Part shown: in pieces, positions 49,162 through 58,023 of the stretch
Numbering within the stretch: the stretch's first letter is position 1
Layout: the number at the start of each line of letters is the position of its first letter
Source: Halobacillus litoralis
GTDB taxonomy: Bacteria; Bacillota; Bacilli; Bacillales; Halobacillaceae
Direction: 5' to 3'
DNA length: 64,000 nt
NCBI RefSeq assembly: GCF_009856415.1
Contig: NZ_WMEZ01000002.1
Location: 62,001 to 126,000 of the forward strand
Notes under the pieces: generated by a model
What the model was told of the DNA's origin: nothing
Seen by the model: the letters and a program-made list of their open reading frames with translations, nothing else
Databases searched by the model: none
Program-made: the position numbers and the translations under genes

Positions 49162-50082
49162 ATGAATAAGAAACAAAAGATCTATAATAAATTGTTGGAA
49201 CTCGTGAAAGAGGAAAATGTGAAAGTGGATGAAATGTTGAAAGACCACTTGTACACGAAGCTGGGCGGAAAAGCCGACTTTTTTATTACTCCAACATCCT
49301 ACGAAGAAATTCAGAATGTTGTTAAGCTTTCGAATGAAGACAACATTCCTTTCACACTGCTTGGAAATGGATCCAACTTAATCATTAAAGACGGCGGCAT
49401 TCGCGGAATCGTCATCAACTTAAAACATCTGGATACCATCTATTCTGAAGGCAATACAGTAGTCGCCCAAAGCGGTGCCCGGATCATTGATGCGTCTCGT
49501 TATGCTCTTGATAAGAATTTATCAGGATTGGAGTTCGCGTGTGGTATCCCTGGAACGGTCGGGGGTGCGTTATACATGAATGCGGGTGCTTATGGTGGAG
49601 AAATCAAAGATGTACTCGATTACGCGTTCGTCGTAGATAAGCAAGGAAACCTTGTGAAACGTCTCGCAGCTGAACTTGATCTTGATTATCGAACAAGTAA
49701 CATTTCGGCAAATGGAGATATCGTAGTAGAGGCCACCTTCCATTTGAAACCTGCGAATTATGAAGATATTAAAGAAGTGATGGACGACTTGACGTACAAA
49801 CGCGAGTCTAAACAACCCCTTGAATACCCTTCATGCGGAAGTGTCTTCAAGCGACCTCCCGGATATTTCGCTGGAAAGCTGATTCAAGACAGCGATCTGC
49901 AAGGCACCAATATCGGTGGTGCAGAAGTTTCGAAAAAGCATGCCGGGTTTATCATTAACAAAGATAATGCAACGACTTCTGATTACATTTCTCTGATTGA
50001 GCACGTTCAAAAAACGGTGAAAGAAAAATTCGGAGTCGACCTGGAAAGAGAAGTTCGAATCATCGGTGATGATAAAGACTAA
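49162..50082 (+). CDS. murB: UDP-N-acetylenolpyruvoylglucosamine reductase MurB
   Basis: A 306-residue FAD enzyme that makes UDP-MurNAc for peptidoglycan, of the type II (Gram-positive) class. FAD-binding motifs are [18 protein letters not shown] and [22 protein letters not shown]; the catalytic serine/cysteine region is [12 protein letters not shown] start it at ATG 49162; a GTG two codons earlier is possible. A lone gene with its own terminator. Confidence 0.96.
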   Translation: MNKKQKIYNKLLELVKEENVKVDEMLKDHLYTKLGGKADFFITPTSYEEIQNVVKLSNEDNIPFTLLGNGSNLIIKDGGIRGIVINLKHLDTIYSEGNTVVAQSGARIIDASRYALDKNLSGLEFACGIPGTVGGALYMNAGAYGGEIKDVLDYAFVVDKQGNLVKRLAAELDLDYRTSNISANGDIVVEATFHLKPANYEDIKEVMDDLTYKRESKQPLEYPSCGSVFKRPPGYFAGKLIQDSDLQGTNIGGAEVSKKHAGFIINKDNATTSDYISLIEHVQKTVKEKFGVDLEREVRIIGDDKD

Positions 50083-50115
50083 AAAAAGAGCCTGCGCAAC
50101 GCGCAGGCTCTTTCT
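50083..50115 (+). terminator. Terminator of murB
   Basis: The stem AAAGAGCCTGCGC/GCGCAGGCTCTTT immediately after the stop. Confidence 0.9.
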
Positions 50116-50161
50116 CATTCTCCCCTAAGCTCCCTTATGAATAACAACATAGGATGATTCC

Positions 50162-50656
50162 TTAATAAGCCCCTTTAGAATAAGTCAATTCATAACTGTG
50201 AGTGTAAATTTCGAAAACATTGCCGAAAGGATCTTCTACGTAAACCATTTTGTACGGTTTTTCGCCAGGGTAATATTCGCGAATAGGCATACGCTGTTTC
50301 CCGCCCTTGGCTTTCACTTTTTCGACAACGTCTTCAATATTCGGGTCTTGAATACAGAAATGGAAGATGCCTGTCTTCCAATATTCGAAGTTATTTTCCG
50401 GGTCTTCCTGATGTGGAAATTCAAAAAGCTCTATGCCGATCTTATCTCCAGTCGATAGGTGAGCTATTCTAAATGTCTCCCAATCATTGCCGAAAACGTC
50501 CCGGCACATCTGACCGACTGGTGTATCATCGTTATGGACGTCTGATGGTTCCATAATGACATACCACCCGAATAACTCTGTATAAAACTCAATCGCTTTT
50601 TCTAAATTTGGTACAGACAAACCGATATGTGAAAAACTTCTTGGATAGGGGTACAT
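50162..50656 (-). CDS. VOC-family (glyoxalase/extradiol dioxygenase-like) protein
   Basis: A 164-residue VOC-fold protein. SFSHIGLSVPNLEKAIEFYTELFGW has the metal His, and FHFCIQDP plus VYVEDPFGNVFEIYTH give the other two metal positions. It follows a quinone oxidoreductase gene by 17 bp on the same strand, so both are probably one HxlR-controlled operon for reactive carbonyl or quinone detoxification. Confidence 0.88.
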   Translation of the reverse strand: MYPYPRSFSHIGLSVPNLEKAIEFYTELFGWYVIMEPSDVHNDDTPVGQMCRDVFGNDWETFRIAHLSTGDKIGIELFEFPHQEDPENNFEYWKTGIFHFCIQDPNIEDVVEKVKAKGGKQRMPIREYYPGEKPYKMVYVEDPFGNVFEIYTHSYELTYSKGAY

Positions 50657-50673
50657 AATTAAAAGCTCCTTCT

Positions 50674-51654
50674 CTATGATTTTATTTTCGCTACGATTTT
50701 ACCTTTCACATGGCGTTCAGACAGACGTTCAAGAGCTTGTGGAACCTCTTCCAATGAGATGATCTCTTCCAGTAGAGATGAAAGTTTACCATCCCCCATC
50801 ATCTCAAGCATCTGATCCCCGATAACAGCAAGATCTTTTTGAGACTTCATGTCAGCTTGATGGGTCGCTCCTAGAGCAATCTCGTGATAGGATACTACGT
50901 TAGTAAATGGCTTCACTTTAGAAAAGTCCGGCGCACCCGCGATGTACACAAGGTGCCCCATAAAAGCAAGAAAGTCCAATGATGCCGTCGCATTGTCACG
51001 GCTTACTGCGTCTACGACTGCGTCGACACCCTTGCCTTCGGTGATTTCTTTAACTCTTTGGTGAACATCTTCCTTACGGTAATCAATAACGAAATCTGCG
51101 CCTAACTGGCGGACGTGATCATGATTATGTGCAGAAGCTGTGGTAATAACCGTCTTCCCTGCCGCTTTTGCAAGTTGTATACCGAAACCTCCGACACCTC
51201 CTGCTCCTGCGTGAATCAAAATGGTTTCCACTTGATCTAAAGGAAGCTTACGGTGGATCGCTTGGTAAGCGGTGTAACCAGCTGTCGGTAAGGCAGCCGC
51301 CTCTTCAAAGCTGATTTTATCTGGAATTCGTGAGATCGTATGGGCTGTTGTTACAGTATATTGCGCATAAGCCCCTTTCTTTAGCAAATCACCATGGTAG
51401 ACCACTCGATCTCCCTTCTTCCACTCCGTCACACCCTCTCCAATCTCGGCAATTGTACCCGCAGCATCCAGACCGAGGATATGAGGATACGTCCAATTGG
51501 GATTCCCATTCGTTGCGGTTTTATAATCGACAGGGTTCAATCCAGCCGCATGAACCTCAATAAGAACTTCTCCTTTTTGTGGGTGAGGCTTTTCTACTTC
51601 CTCCACCTTCATTTCTTTCCATTGATTTTTATCTTGTAAAAGAAGGGCTTTCAT
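50674..51654 (-). CDS. NADPH:quinone oxidoreductase (zeta-crystallin type)
   Basis: A 326-residue MDR-family reductase without catalytic zinc. The nucleotide motif is HAGAGGVGGFGIQLAKAAG, and the N-terminal GroES-like region carries AAGLNPVDYKTATNGN and HILGLDAAGTIAEIGEGV. It is divergent from an HxlR regulator, the typical layout for quinone- or aldehyde-responsive detoxification. Confidence 0.9.
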   Translation of the reverse strand: MKALLLQDKNQWKEMKVEEVEKPHPQKGEVLIEVHAAGLNPVDYKTATNGNPNWTYPHILGLDAAGTIAEIGEGVTEWKKGDRVVYHGDLLKKGAYAQYTVTTAHTISRIPDKISFEEAAALPTAGYTAYQAIHRKLPLDQVETILIHAGAGGVGGFGIQLAKAAGKTVITTASAHNHDHVRQLGADFVIDYRKEDVHQRVKEITEGKGVDAVVDAVSRDNATASLDFLAFMGHLVYIAGAPDFSKVKPFTNVVSYHEIALGATHQADMKSQKDLAVIGDQMLEMMGDGKLSSLLEEIISLEEVPQALERLSERHVKGKIVAKIKS

Positions 51655-51751
51655 CCGTCTTCATCTCCTTTTTAAACAGTTTCCTTCAACATGTGAAACG
51701 ATATACTATATACTAACGAGAGGTTCAGATAGAAACAAGAAGGCACTTTTC

Positions 51752-51776
51752 AGTAACTGAGTTACTAAAGGGTAAC
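51752..51776. promoter_or_regulatory. Candidate HxlR operators
   Basis: Between the divergent genes are two overlapping inverted repeats: AGTAACTGAGTTACT (51752-51766) and GTTACTAAAGGGTAAC (51761-51776). HxlR regulators bind such short palindromes and usually regulate themselves and the divergent gene. Confidence 0.55.
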
Positions 51777-51806
51777 CTAACTATGGTTAGAAATGAGGGA
51801 TACACA

Positions 51807-52193
51807 ATGAAAGAACTGCAATCGGAATACCAATGCGCCATCAATTTAGTGATAGATTTAATTGGAGGAAAATGGAAGGTGTTATTACTCTGGCATTTGA
51901 ATGAAGGGGACAAGCGGTTCAATGAATTGAGAAGAACCATCCCTGAGATCACTAAAAAAATGCTGACACAACAATTGAGAGAGCTTGAGGGACATGGACT
52001 TGTTAAGCGGACAGTTTTTGAAGAAGTTCCTCCGAGGGTGGTGTACTCTACGACCGACTTCGGCCGCAAGCTTCAGCCTGTGCTTTATGGAATGTGTCAA
52101 TGGGGTGATGATTACGCAGAAAAAGAAGGGATTCAGATGAACAGCTGTTGGACGGGCCAGGATTTTATGGAAAATAAAAGCGACCTTTTGTAA
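51807..52193 (+). CDS. HxlR-family transcriptional regulator
   Basis: A 128-residue winged-helix regulator. The HxlR core is CAINLVIDLIGGKWKVLLLWHL and RFNELRRTIPEITKKMLTQQLRELEGHGLVKR. It has a cysteine in EYQCAIN near the N-terminus, in the position of the redox-sensing Cys of YodB-type members, so a thiol switch responding to quinones is plausible. The start at 51807 follows GAGGG. Its terminator overlaps the stop codon. Confidence 0.9.
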   Translation: MKELQSEYQCAINLVIDLIGGKWKVLLLWHLNEGDKRFNELRRTIPEITKKMLTQQLRELEGHGLVKRTVFEEVPPRVVYSTTDFGRKLQPVLYGMCQWGDDYAEKEGIQMNSCWTGQDFMENKSDLL

Positions 52194-52205
52194 GGTCGCT
52201 TTCTT
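52177..52205 (+). terminator. Terminator overlapping the HxlR stop codon
   Basis: The stem AAAGCGACCTT/AAGGTCGCTTT contains the TAA stop near its loop and is followed by CTTTG. Confidence 0.8.
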
Positions 52206-52207
52206 TG

Positions 52208-52813
52208 TCAGGACATCCACTTCGGCGGCGTATTTTTTTCCCAATAAACCTCGCCGAGTTCATGGTGTTTCATGAAGTCATCCTCTTGCAAATGATAATG
52301 GAAATTAAACCAGTATCCTTCACCAGGCCGTTTATCCCTGCGGACATGAAAACGGGCAACTTCTTCATCTGTATGTTTGTTTTGGATATTAAAAATTCTT
52401 TCTCCGTATCCCGGAGACGGATCTTCAGTAATTTCATAATAAGGGACTTCATTTTCATCCGCAGATGTAAGTATCTCTTCCATGACTTCTTCGATCTTCG
52501 GTAAAATCGTTGTCGTCATGTCTTCATCTACTTTTTCAATAATTCGCGGCCCCATCTTTGTAAGTGTCTGTGTTTTCGCTTGCTCCGTAATTGTTTCAAT
52601 CCAATCATCAGTCGTCAAAGGCTCTACAGATGATGGCGGTGTTATATCGAAATCTTCCGTTTTAGAGGTATGAGGTGAATCTTGAATATGCCGATCGGCC
52701 GACAATTCTTTTTTATCGGCTGCATCTGTGTCGATCTGCATTGGTGGTACGTATAGGCCTAAAGTCATGACAGATATGAGTACAACAAATATTTTTCTCA
52801 ATAGCGGCTTCAT
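52208..52813 (-). CDS. YpjP-like exported protein
   Basis: A 201-residue protein with an N-terminal hydrophobic segment (FVVLISVMTLGLYVPP) that is a signal peptide or anchor, followed by an acidic linker and a folded C-terminal region (VPYYEITEDPSPGYGERIFNIQNKH, then WFNFHYHLQEDDF). It matches YpjP of Bacillus, function unknown. The start at 52813 follows GAGGGAG. It is convergent with the HxlR gene. Confidence 0.75.
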   Translation of the reverse strand: MKPLLRKIFVVLISVMTLGLYVPPMQIDTDAADKKELSADRHIQDSPHTSKTEDFDITPPSSVEPLTTDDWIETITEQAKTQTLTKMGPRIIEKVDEDMTTTILPKIEEVMEEILTSADENEVPYYEITEDPSPGYGERIFNIQNKHTDEEVARFHVRRDKRPGEGYWFNFHYHLQEDDFMKHHELGEVYWEKNTPPKWMS

Positions 52814-53085
52814 TTCAGACAATCTCCCTCTACTTCAGGATGACTTCATTTTACCATTTTCTACGAAGTTGTCCATAAGCAAAAAGAAACCGTTTCCAGT
52901 TCCTCACTTTTATACCTTTTTTTAATGGTCCCCGTCATACCAATACGGGTCTCGAAAGAATAGATCACTTCTCCAGACCGTGCCTTCATTTCTTTTCCTT
53001 GGGTTTTTCATGTGGGTTTCTTTCCCCGTACATGAAAAAAGAAAATAAGGAAAACTTAAAAGATGAAAAAGGAGGAGGAAAAGAT

Positions 53086-53712
53086 ATGAATCCAAACCAA
53101 AGCCAAAACCAGAATCAGCAAGGGCAGCCAATGCCCCAAAATATGATGAATCCTAACCATGGAGGTCACGAGTTATTTGATGCTCATGAAGTCATCGCAA
53201 GCTTAATCAATATGCTTGATCAATACCAAATGTATGCACAGCATATTCAGGACCCTGAGCTCCAAAGCATCCAGCAACGCCAACATGCGTTTGTAACCCA
53301 AATGTACAATACAATTGTACAAAGTTTCAGCACAGGTCAGGATCCGGCTCAAGAAACCCAACAATACAAAATGCAGCAGAGCAATGAAGTCGTTTACGGA
53401 ATCAAACCCGGTCAACCAAAGAAACCGAACCAATCAGTCAATGAACTTGCAGATAAAGGGCTTTCTGCCTATATGCTGGGACAAACAAAAACGCTTGCGA
53501 CTTTACTGTCCATGACTGCCCTGGAAATGACGAACCCTGTTTTGCGCCGTGTTGTTGCAGATAGTGTTCCAAATTTCATCGAGATGAGTTATGAGATTTT
53601 CCTTTATCAGAACAAGCATGGATACTACCAGGTTCCACAGTTGCAGCAACAAGACATGAACCAAATGCTGCAAAGCTATACAACCGCACCCCAAGGCAAC
53701 ATGCCACACTAA
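53086..53712 (+). CDS. CotF-like spore coat protein
   Basis: A 208-residue protein with a Gln/Asn-rich N-terminal region and two CotF/ferritin-like helical repeats: LFDAHEVIASLINMLDQYQMYAQHI and LADKGLSAYMLGQTKTLATLLSMTALEM. The tail ends in QQQDMNQMLQSY. The start at 53086 is preceded by GGAGGAGG; the 29-codon upstream part lacks a ribosome site. Probably a sporulation coat component. Confidence 0.82.
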   Translation: MNPNQSQNQNQQGQPMPQNMMNPNHGGHELFDAHEVIASLINMLDQYQMYAQHIQDPELQSIQQRQHAFVTQMYNTIVQSFSTGQDPAQETQQYKMQQSNEVVYGIKPGQPKKPNQSVNELADKGLSAYMLGQTKTLATLLSMTALEMTNPVLRRVVADSVPNFIEMSYEIFLYQNKHGYYQVPQLQQQDMNQMLQSYTTAPQGNMPH

Positions 53713-53756
53713 ACAAACAAGGACGCCAGCTTTTCAGCGGGCGTCTTTGTTTGTTT
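53711..53756 (+). terminator. Terminator of the coat protein gene
   Basis: The stem AAACAAACAAGGACGCC and its complement GGGCGTCTTTGTTTGTTT, immediately after the stop. Confidence 0.85.
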
Positions 53757-53895
53757 ACCTCAAAACTACGTTTGTCACCATCCCTGTGTCACGCACTAAA
53801 AAGGAGAACCATTCATAAAAGAGGATTTTATTAATACCCATAGCATTGTTTTAATATAGTATAGGGACAAGCACCTATAAAGGAGGCCCTTTACT

Positions 53896-54513
53896 TTGCT
53901 ATTCAGTTATATTCTGCTCGGCTTATCATTATCCGCTCCGATCGGTCCCATCAACGCTGCTCAGTTGGACAAGGGAATTCGGTACGGCTTTTGGCATGCC
54001 TGGCTTGTCGGTGTGGGAGCGATGTGCGCGGATGCCTTGTTCATGCTGATGATTTACTTTGGACTTGCTCAATACGTAGAGCTCCCTCTTGTGAAAACAT
54101 TCCTTTGGTCTTTTGGAGCTTTTGTATTGATTTATACTGGAATTGAAAGTATGACAGCCTCCTATACGGATGAAACGCATCGGTCCTATTCATCGACAAA
54201 AATGAAGTCTTTCCGAACAGGTTTTTTTATGGCTTTATCAAACCCTTTGAACATTCTTTTCTGGATCGGTATTTACGGTTCCATTCTAGCCCAGATTTCT
54301 TCTCAGTATGAACACACTCAACTCCTTATTTACAGTGGGGGCATCTTTATTGGAATCATGTTATGGGATTTTACGATGGCTGGAGCAGCATCGGGAGCTA
54401 GAAGGTGGATGACAGCCAAGTTGTTAAGAGGGGTTTCCATACTTTCAGGACTATTCCTGATTGGTTTCGGTGTTTATTTTGGTTTTCAGGCCGTCAAGAT
54501 GTTTATCGGGTAG
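53896..54513 (+). CDS. LysE-family amino acid exporter
   Basis: A 205-residue membrane protein of the LysE/RhtB family with about six helices. Family features are LSAPIGPINAAQLDKGIRYGF at the N-terminus and the FFMALSNPLNILFWIGIYG segment. The start codon is TTG at 53896, after AAGGAGG. These export basic amino acids or small metabolites. It is followed 62 bp later by a YqcI/YcgG gene, which could share its promoter. Confidence 0.88.
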   Translation: MLFSYILLGLSLSAPIGPINAAQLDKGIRYGFWHAWLVGVGAMCADALFMLMIYFGLAQYVELPLVKTFLWSFGAFVLIYTGIESMTASYTDETHRSYSSTKMKSFRTGFFMALSNPLNILFWIGIYGSILAQISSQYEHTQLLIYSGGIFIGIMLWDFTMAGAASGARRWMTAKLLRGVSILSGLFLIGFGVYFGFQAVKMFIG

Positions 54514-54575
54514 ACAGTCACCTATATCTGCTCTCTCCAATAGGATATGGATGTATCCTAGGAGGGAGATTTTTT

Positions 54576-55331
54576 ATGTTGTACACCAAAGAAGAGATAG
54601 AGAACCACGTCATTGACTTCGACCTCTGGCAGCATGAGGTTTATGAACAATTTTCGAGCATGATGAATCAGCGGGAAACCCCATATCCATGTGTCCCTGG
54701 AATTCAAGGGTTCATGAAAAATATGTTACGTTTCGGGTTTGTGGACGATCCACGTACAGATAAAAGTACAGATCAGTTAGCTGGTTTATTAAAAGAATAT
54801 GGAGAAATTTCAAGAGATACAGGGAACTATGCTTCGCTCGTCATCTTTTGTGATACACGTGCACTTTTGGAAGAACAAACAACCATCGATCAATATGAAG
54901 AGCTTTTCTGGACTATGCTCAACGAAACGCATAAAAAAGACCCGTCCCCGTGGCCTGAAGACATCCCCAAAGAACCTGAAGACCCGGCATGGGAATTTTG
55001 TTTCAATGGAGCACCTTACTTTGCTTTCTGTGCAACCCCGGCCCATGAAATAAGGAACAGCCGCCGCTTCCCTTGTCTGTTGCTCGCTTTTCAGCCACGT
55101 TGGGTTTTTGATGAAATCAACGATTCTACTCCTTTTGGCAGGAAAATCAAAAAGGTGATCCGCCAGCGTTTGGTGGAGTATGACGGAATTCCTACACACC
55201 CCGCATTAAAGTGGTATGGGCAAAAAGATAACCACGAATGGAAACAGTACTTTATAAAAGATGATGAGTCGACCTTATCCAAGTGTCCTTTTACGGCATT
55301 GAAAAATAAATGGAAAAGTTTACGCCCCTGA
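54576..55331 (+). CDS. YqcI/YcgG (GntA/DcsA-type) family protein
   Basis: A 251-residue YqcI/YcgG-family protein. The N-terminal signature is TPYPCVPGIQGFMKN; later come FCFNGAPYFAFCATPAHEIRNSRRFPCLLLAFQPRWVFD and the C-terminal ESTLSKCPF. From memory, GntA (guanitoxin) and DcsA (D-cycloserine) of this family are heme-dependent N-hydroxylases of guanidino groups. A similar reaction is inferred here. The start at 54576 follows GGAGGGAG; it lies downstream of a LysE exporter and next to an arginine-deiminase-fold gene. It overlaps the convergent permease gene by 12 bp. Confidence 0.85.
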   Translation: MLYTKEEIENHVIDFDLWQHEVYEQFSSMMNQRETPYPCVPGIQGFMKNMLRFGFVDDPRTDKSTDQLAGLLKEYGEISRDTGNYASLVIFCDTRALLEEQTTIDQYEELFWTMLNETHKKDPSPWPEDIPKEPEDPAWEFCFNGAPYFAFCATPAHEIRNSRRFPCLLLAFQPRWVFDEINDSTPFGRKIKKVIRQRLVEYDGIPTHPALKWYGQKDNHEWKQYFIKDDESTLSKCPFTALKNKWKSLRP

Positions 55332-56636
55332 CTGGGGTGTTTTCTTTTGTTTCACCCATGTAGCGATTGCGATAATCACTAAAAAGAAAAGACTGACCAA
55401 AAAACCGATGCGCGTCATGGAGTCGATCCATGTCCCTGTGACAGCAACAACGATCAGGCTGATACCAAAGAACACGAGCGCTGTCCCCTTTTTTCCTTTC
55501 ACCATCAATTTTCGATAAGATAGTAAAATAAAAACCCAGTTGTATAAGAGCATCAAGCCTGCTGCTGTCGTTACATATTCGAAAATTCGATCAGGAAGCA
55601 GGACGGCAAGAATAATGGAAAGAATAACAACTCCGATCGTCAAAAGAAACGCAGGCTTTGAGACTTTCCCTTCCTCTTTTTCTGCAAATATTCCTGGTGC
55701 ATCCCCTTCTTCACTCAACGTCATCAACATCGTTGTAACAGCATATAGAGAAGCGACCATCGTTGAGAAACCGGCGATGATCAGAACGCTATTGAACACA
55801 TGAGGGACCCATGGAAGAGAATATTCCGTTAAGGCGGTAAGAAAAGGACTTTCTTCTGTCGAGATATTCTTCCACGAGGTAAGAGTGATAACAAAATAAA
55901 AGGCGGCAACATAAACACCGGTGAGTACAATAAGCATCAACGTTCCAGACTTTGGTGCATCTTTCGGATCTTTCAATTCATTAGCCATTAACCCCATGAC
56001 TTCAATTCCACCAAAAGCATAAAACGCATAGAGGAGGGCAATCCAAAGTCCTGACCACTCTCCATCAAAAAAAGTAGACACCGGGTTCGTGACAGCCTCC
56101 GGTCCGCCTCCTCCAATGACCCCGGTCATAGCAAGAATGGCAATTAGAATGAACATGACAATCGCAGATATTTTAATGAGTCCGAAAACATTCTCCATTC
56201 GCTCTACTTGTTGTACCCCAAGCCAAATGACCAAGAGACCGAGGACAGAAAAAACACAGGCCAACATCCACAATGGAATCTTCTCAAACCAAAACTGTGC
56301 AAAAATGGCGAGGGCTGTCAGCTGACTCCCCATAATCAACATTTCTGAGGACCAGTAAACCCAGCCGTTACTGAATCCTGCCCATGGACCAAAGGCTTGT
56401 TTGGCATAAGTTCGAAACGACCCTTTTTCAGGATGGTTCGCAGTCATGGCGGCCAGTGAACGGAAGACAATATAAGTTCCTACCCCCGCCAATAAATAGG
56501 CAAGCAAAACAGCAGGTCCTGCTTTTTCAATGGCGATGCTGGACCCTAGAAAAAATCCTGTTCCAATAATACATCCAATCCCGATGAAAGATAGCTGCCA
56601 CCAGGATAACTTTCCTTTTTTATGTACCTCAGCCAT
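55320..56636 (-). CDS. APC-superfamily amino acid permease
   Basis: A 438-residue permease with 12 predicted helices. The APC consensus (GIGCIIGTGFFLGSSIAIEKAGPAVLLAYLLAG) is at helix 1-2 and ALLYAFYAFGGIEVMGLMANELKDPK at helix 6. The likely substrate is an amino acid; position between a guanidine-type hydroxylase and an arginine-deiminase-fold enzyme suggests arginine or a relative, but that is inference. The start at 56636 follows AGGAGG. Confidence 0.9.
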   Translation of the reverse strand: MAEVHKKGKLSWWQLSFIGIGCIIGTGFFLGSSIAIEKAGPAVLLAYLLAGVGTYIVFRSLAAMTANHPEKGSFRTYAKQAFGPWAGFSNGWVYWSSEMLIMGSQLTALAIFAQFWFEKIPLWMLACVFSVLGLLVIWLGVQQVERMENVFGLIKISAIVMFILIAILAMTGVIGGGGPEAVTNPVSTFFDGEWSGLWIALLYAFYAFGGIEVMGLMANELKDPKDAPKSGTLMLIVLTGVYVAAFYFVITLTSWKNISTEESPFLTALTEYSLPWVPHVFNSVLIIAGFSTMVASLYAVTTMLMTLSEEGDAPGIFAEKEEGKVSKPAFLLTIGVVILSIILAVLLPDRIFEYVTTAAGLMLLYNWVFILLSYRKLMVKGKKGTALVFFGISLIVVAVTGTWIDSMTRIGFLVSLFFLVIIAIATWVKQKKTPQSGA

Positions 56637-56756
56637 TCCCACCCCTCCTTCTGCCTATAGTTTGAAATGATTCGTCAGGATTATGTGTAGGAAAGGAAGA
56701 ATGTTTTTTCGCGGTGGGGAGAAAGTATCAAGAGATGAAAAAGGAGCGTGGCACTT

Positions 56757-57698
56757 ATGATTACATGGACCCCTAATTGTTGGAATGAATTTGACGAACT
56801 TAAAAGTGTCGTCGTTTGTACACCTTCTGTCCTCCCTGTCCCTGACAAACAAACGGCAACGGACCTTCGATGGGAAAAGACAGCAGACAGCGAAAAAATG
56901 AGCCGTTGTTTTAACAAAATGGTCGATGCCATGAGTAACGAAGGTGTTCAAGTGGTTGACTATTCCACTTTTCTCAAGGATGAGGAAAAGGCTTTCCATG
57001 AACAATTAATCAACCGCGTGTTTGTCCGTGACCTCGCCTGTGTGTTCGGAAAAAAAGTGATACCAGGTGAAGCAGGGACAACGATGAGAAGACCAGAGTA
57101 TGTACATGCCCATAGGGTGTTTGAACAATGGTTTGACGCCGAACAATATTCCATCCACGAAAATGACAGGGCTAATGCTTTAGAAAACGGAGATGTGTTT
57201 GTATTAAGCAAAGATGCGGTCTTTATCAATGTTGGAATGAGATCAAGCTACGAAAGCGCAAAAGCCTTAAGAGAAAAATTAATTCCTCTCGGTTTTTCTG
57301 AGATTGGTGTCATTGACCTTCCTCGCCGCGGGGATACGATGCATCTCGATATGAATTTCAACATTGCAGGAGAAGGACTAGCTTTAGCCAAAAGCTATAT
57401 GCGTTATTTTCCTGTCGAAGTTTTATCTGCAAAAGGATCCTCGTATGTGATGATGCACGAATTCCTTGAACGTCACGGCTATGCCATCATTTGGACCGAT
57501 GAAGTGAAACATACGGTGGCCGATATCAACTTTTTGAACCTGGATCCAGACACATTACTCATCAGCACGAAAGCCCATAAAAAGATCTTCCAACATGAAC
57601 GATTGAAAAAGAAGCGGTTGATTGAAGTGGATGTTGACGAATTGGAAGCGGGTGGGGGCGGAATTCGTTGTATGACGTTGCCTATCGAACGACGTTAG
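56757..57698 (+). CDS. Arginine deiminase / DDAH-fold enzyme
   Basis: A 313-residue member of the guanidino-group modifying superfamily (amidinotransferase / DDAH). Conserved elements are NRVFVRDLACVFGKKVIPGEAG, NALENGDVFVLSKDAVFINVG, DTMHLDMNFN (catalytic His) and GGGGIRCMTLPIERR with the nucleophile C305. Family members hydrolyse arginine, methylarginines or agmatine, or transfer amidino groups. I start it at ATG 56757; GTG 56748 is too close to AAGGAG. It is divergent from the APC permease and has its own terminator. Confidence 0.88.
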   Translation: MITWTPNCWNEFDELKSVVVCTPSVLPVPDKQTATDLRWEKTADSEKMSRCFNKMVDAMSNEGVQVVDYSTFLKDEEKAFHEQLINRVFVRDLACVFGKKVIPGEAGTTMRRPEYVHAHRVFEQWFDAEQYSIHENDRANALENGDVFVLSKDAVFINVGMRSSYESAKALREKLIPLGFSEIGVIDLPRRGDTMHLDMNFNIAGEGLALAKSYMRYFPVEVLSAKGSSYVMMHEFLERHGYAIIWTDEVKHTVADINFLNLDPDTLLISTKAHKKIFQHERLKKKRLIEVDVDELEAGGGGIRCMTLPIERR

Positions 57699-57727
57699 AA
57701 AGCATGTGGAGGCATGCTTTCTTTTTT
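57697..57727 (+). terminator. Terminator of the deiminase-fold gene
   Basis: The stem AGAAAGCATG/CATGCTTTCT followed by T6, overlapping the stop codon. Confidence 0.85.
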
Positions 57728-58023
57728 ATGAATAGACAATCAGCACGAGCACACATATGGGAAGGGAACAAAAAAGGGGGCTACAGATCCATGGGCGAAT
57801 GGTGTAGCCCCGGATGGAGGTGGACAGTTCCGTTACGTCAGTAATCCTGCTCCTTATGGATCAAAGGCCAAGTTGCCGCCCGCACCATAAGACGTCCATG
57901 AAACCCCTCCCTACAGCAAATAACACAAAACCGTTTCCTTTTTTCTTCCCTCTGCGTTCTTTTCCTTCTTACGAATGATGAGCAAAGAACTGAGAAAGGA
58001 TAGAAACGAGGAGGGGTTTTATT
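57728..58023. other. Intergenic region with a second terminator-like hairpin
   Basis: A hairpin at 57771-57811 (GGGGCTACA/TGTAGCCCC) is followed by a T-run on the minus strand, as if a minus-strand transcript ended there. A strong ribosome-like site (minus strand, 57904-57911) precedes a 12-codon ORF only. On the plus strand, 57732-57890 is open and reads like protein (for example GGGQFRYVSNPAPYGSK) but has no usual start codon. I cannot assign a gene. Confidence 0.45.
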
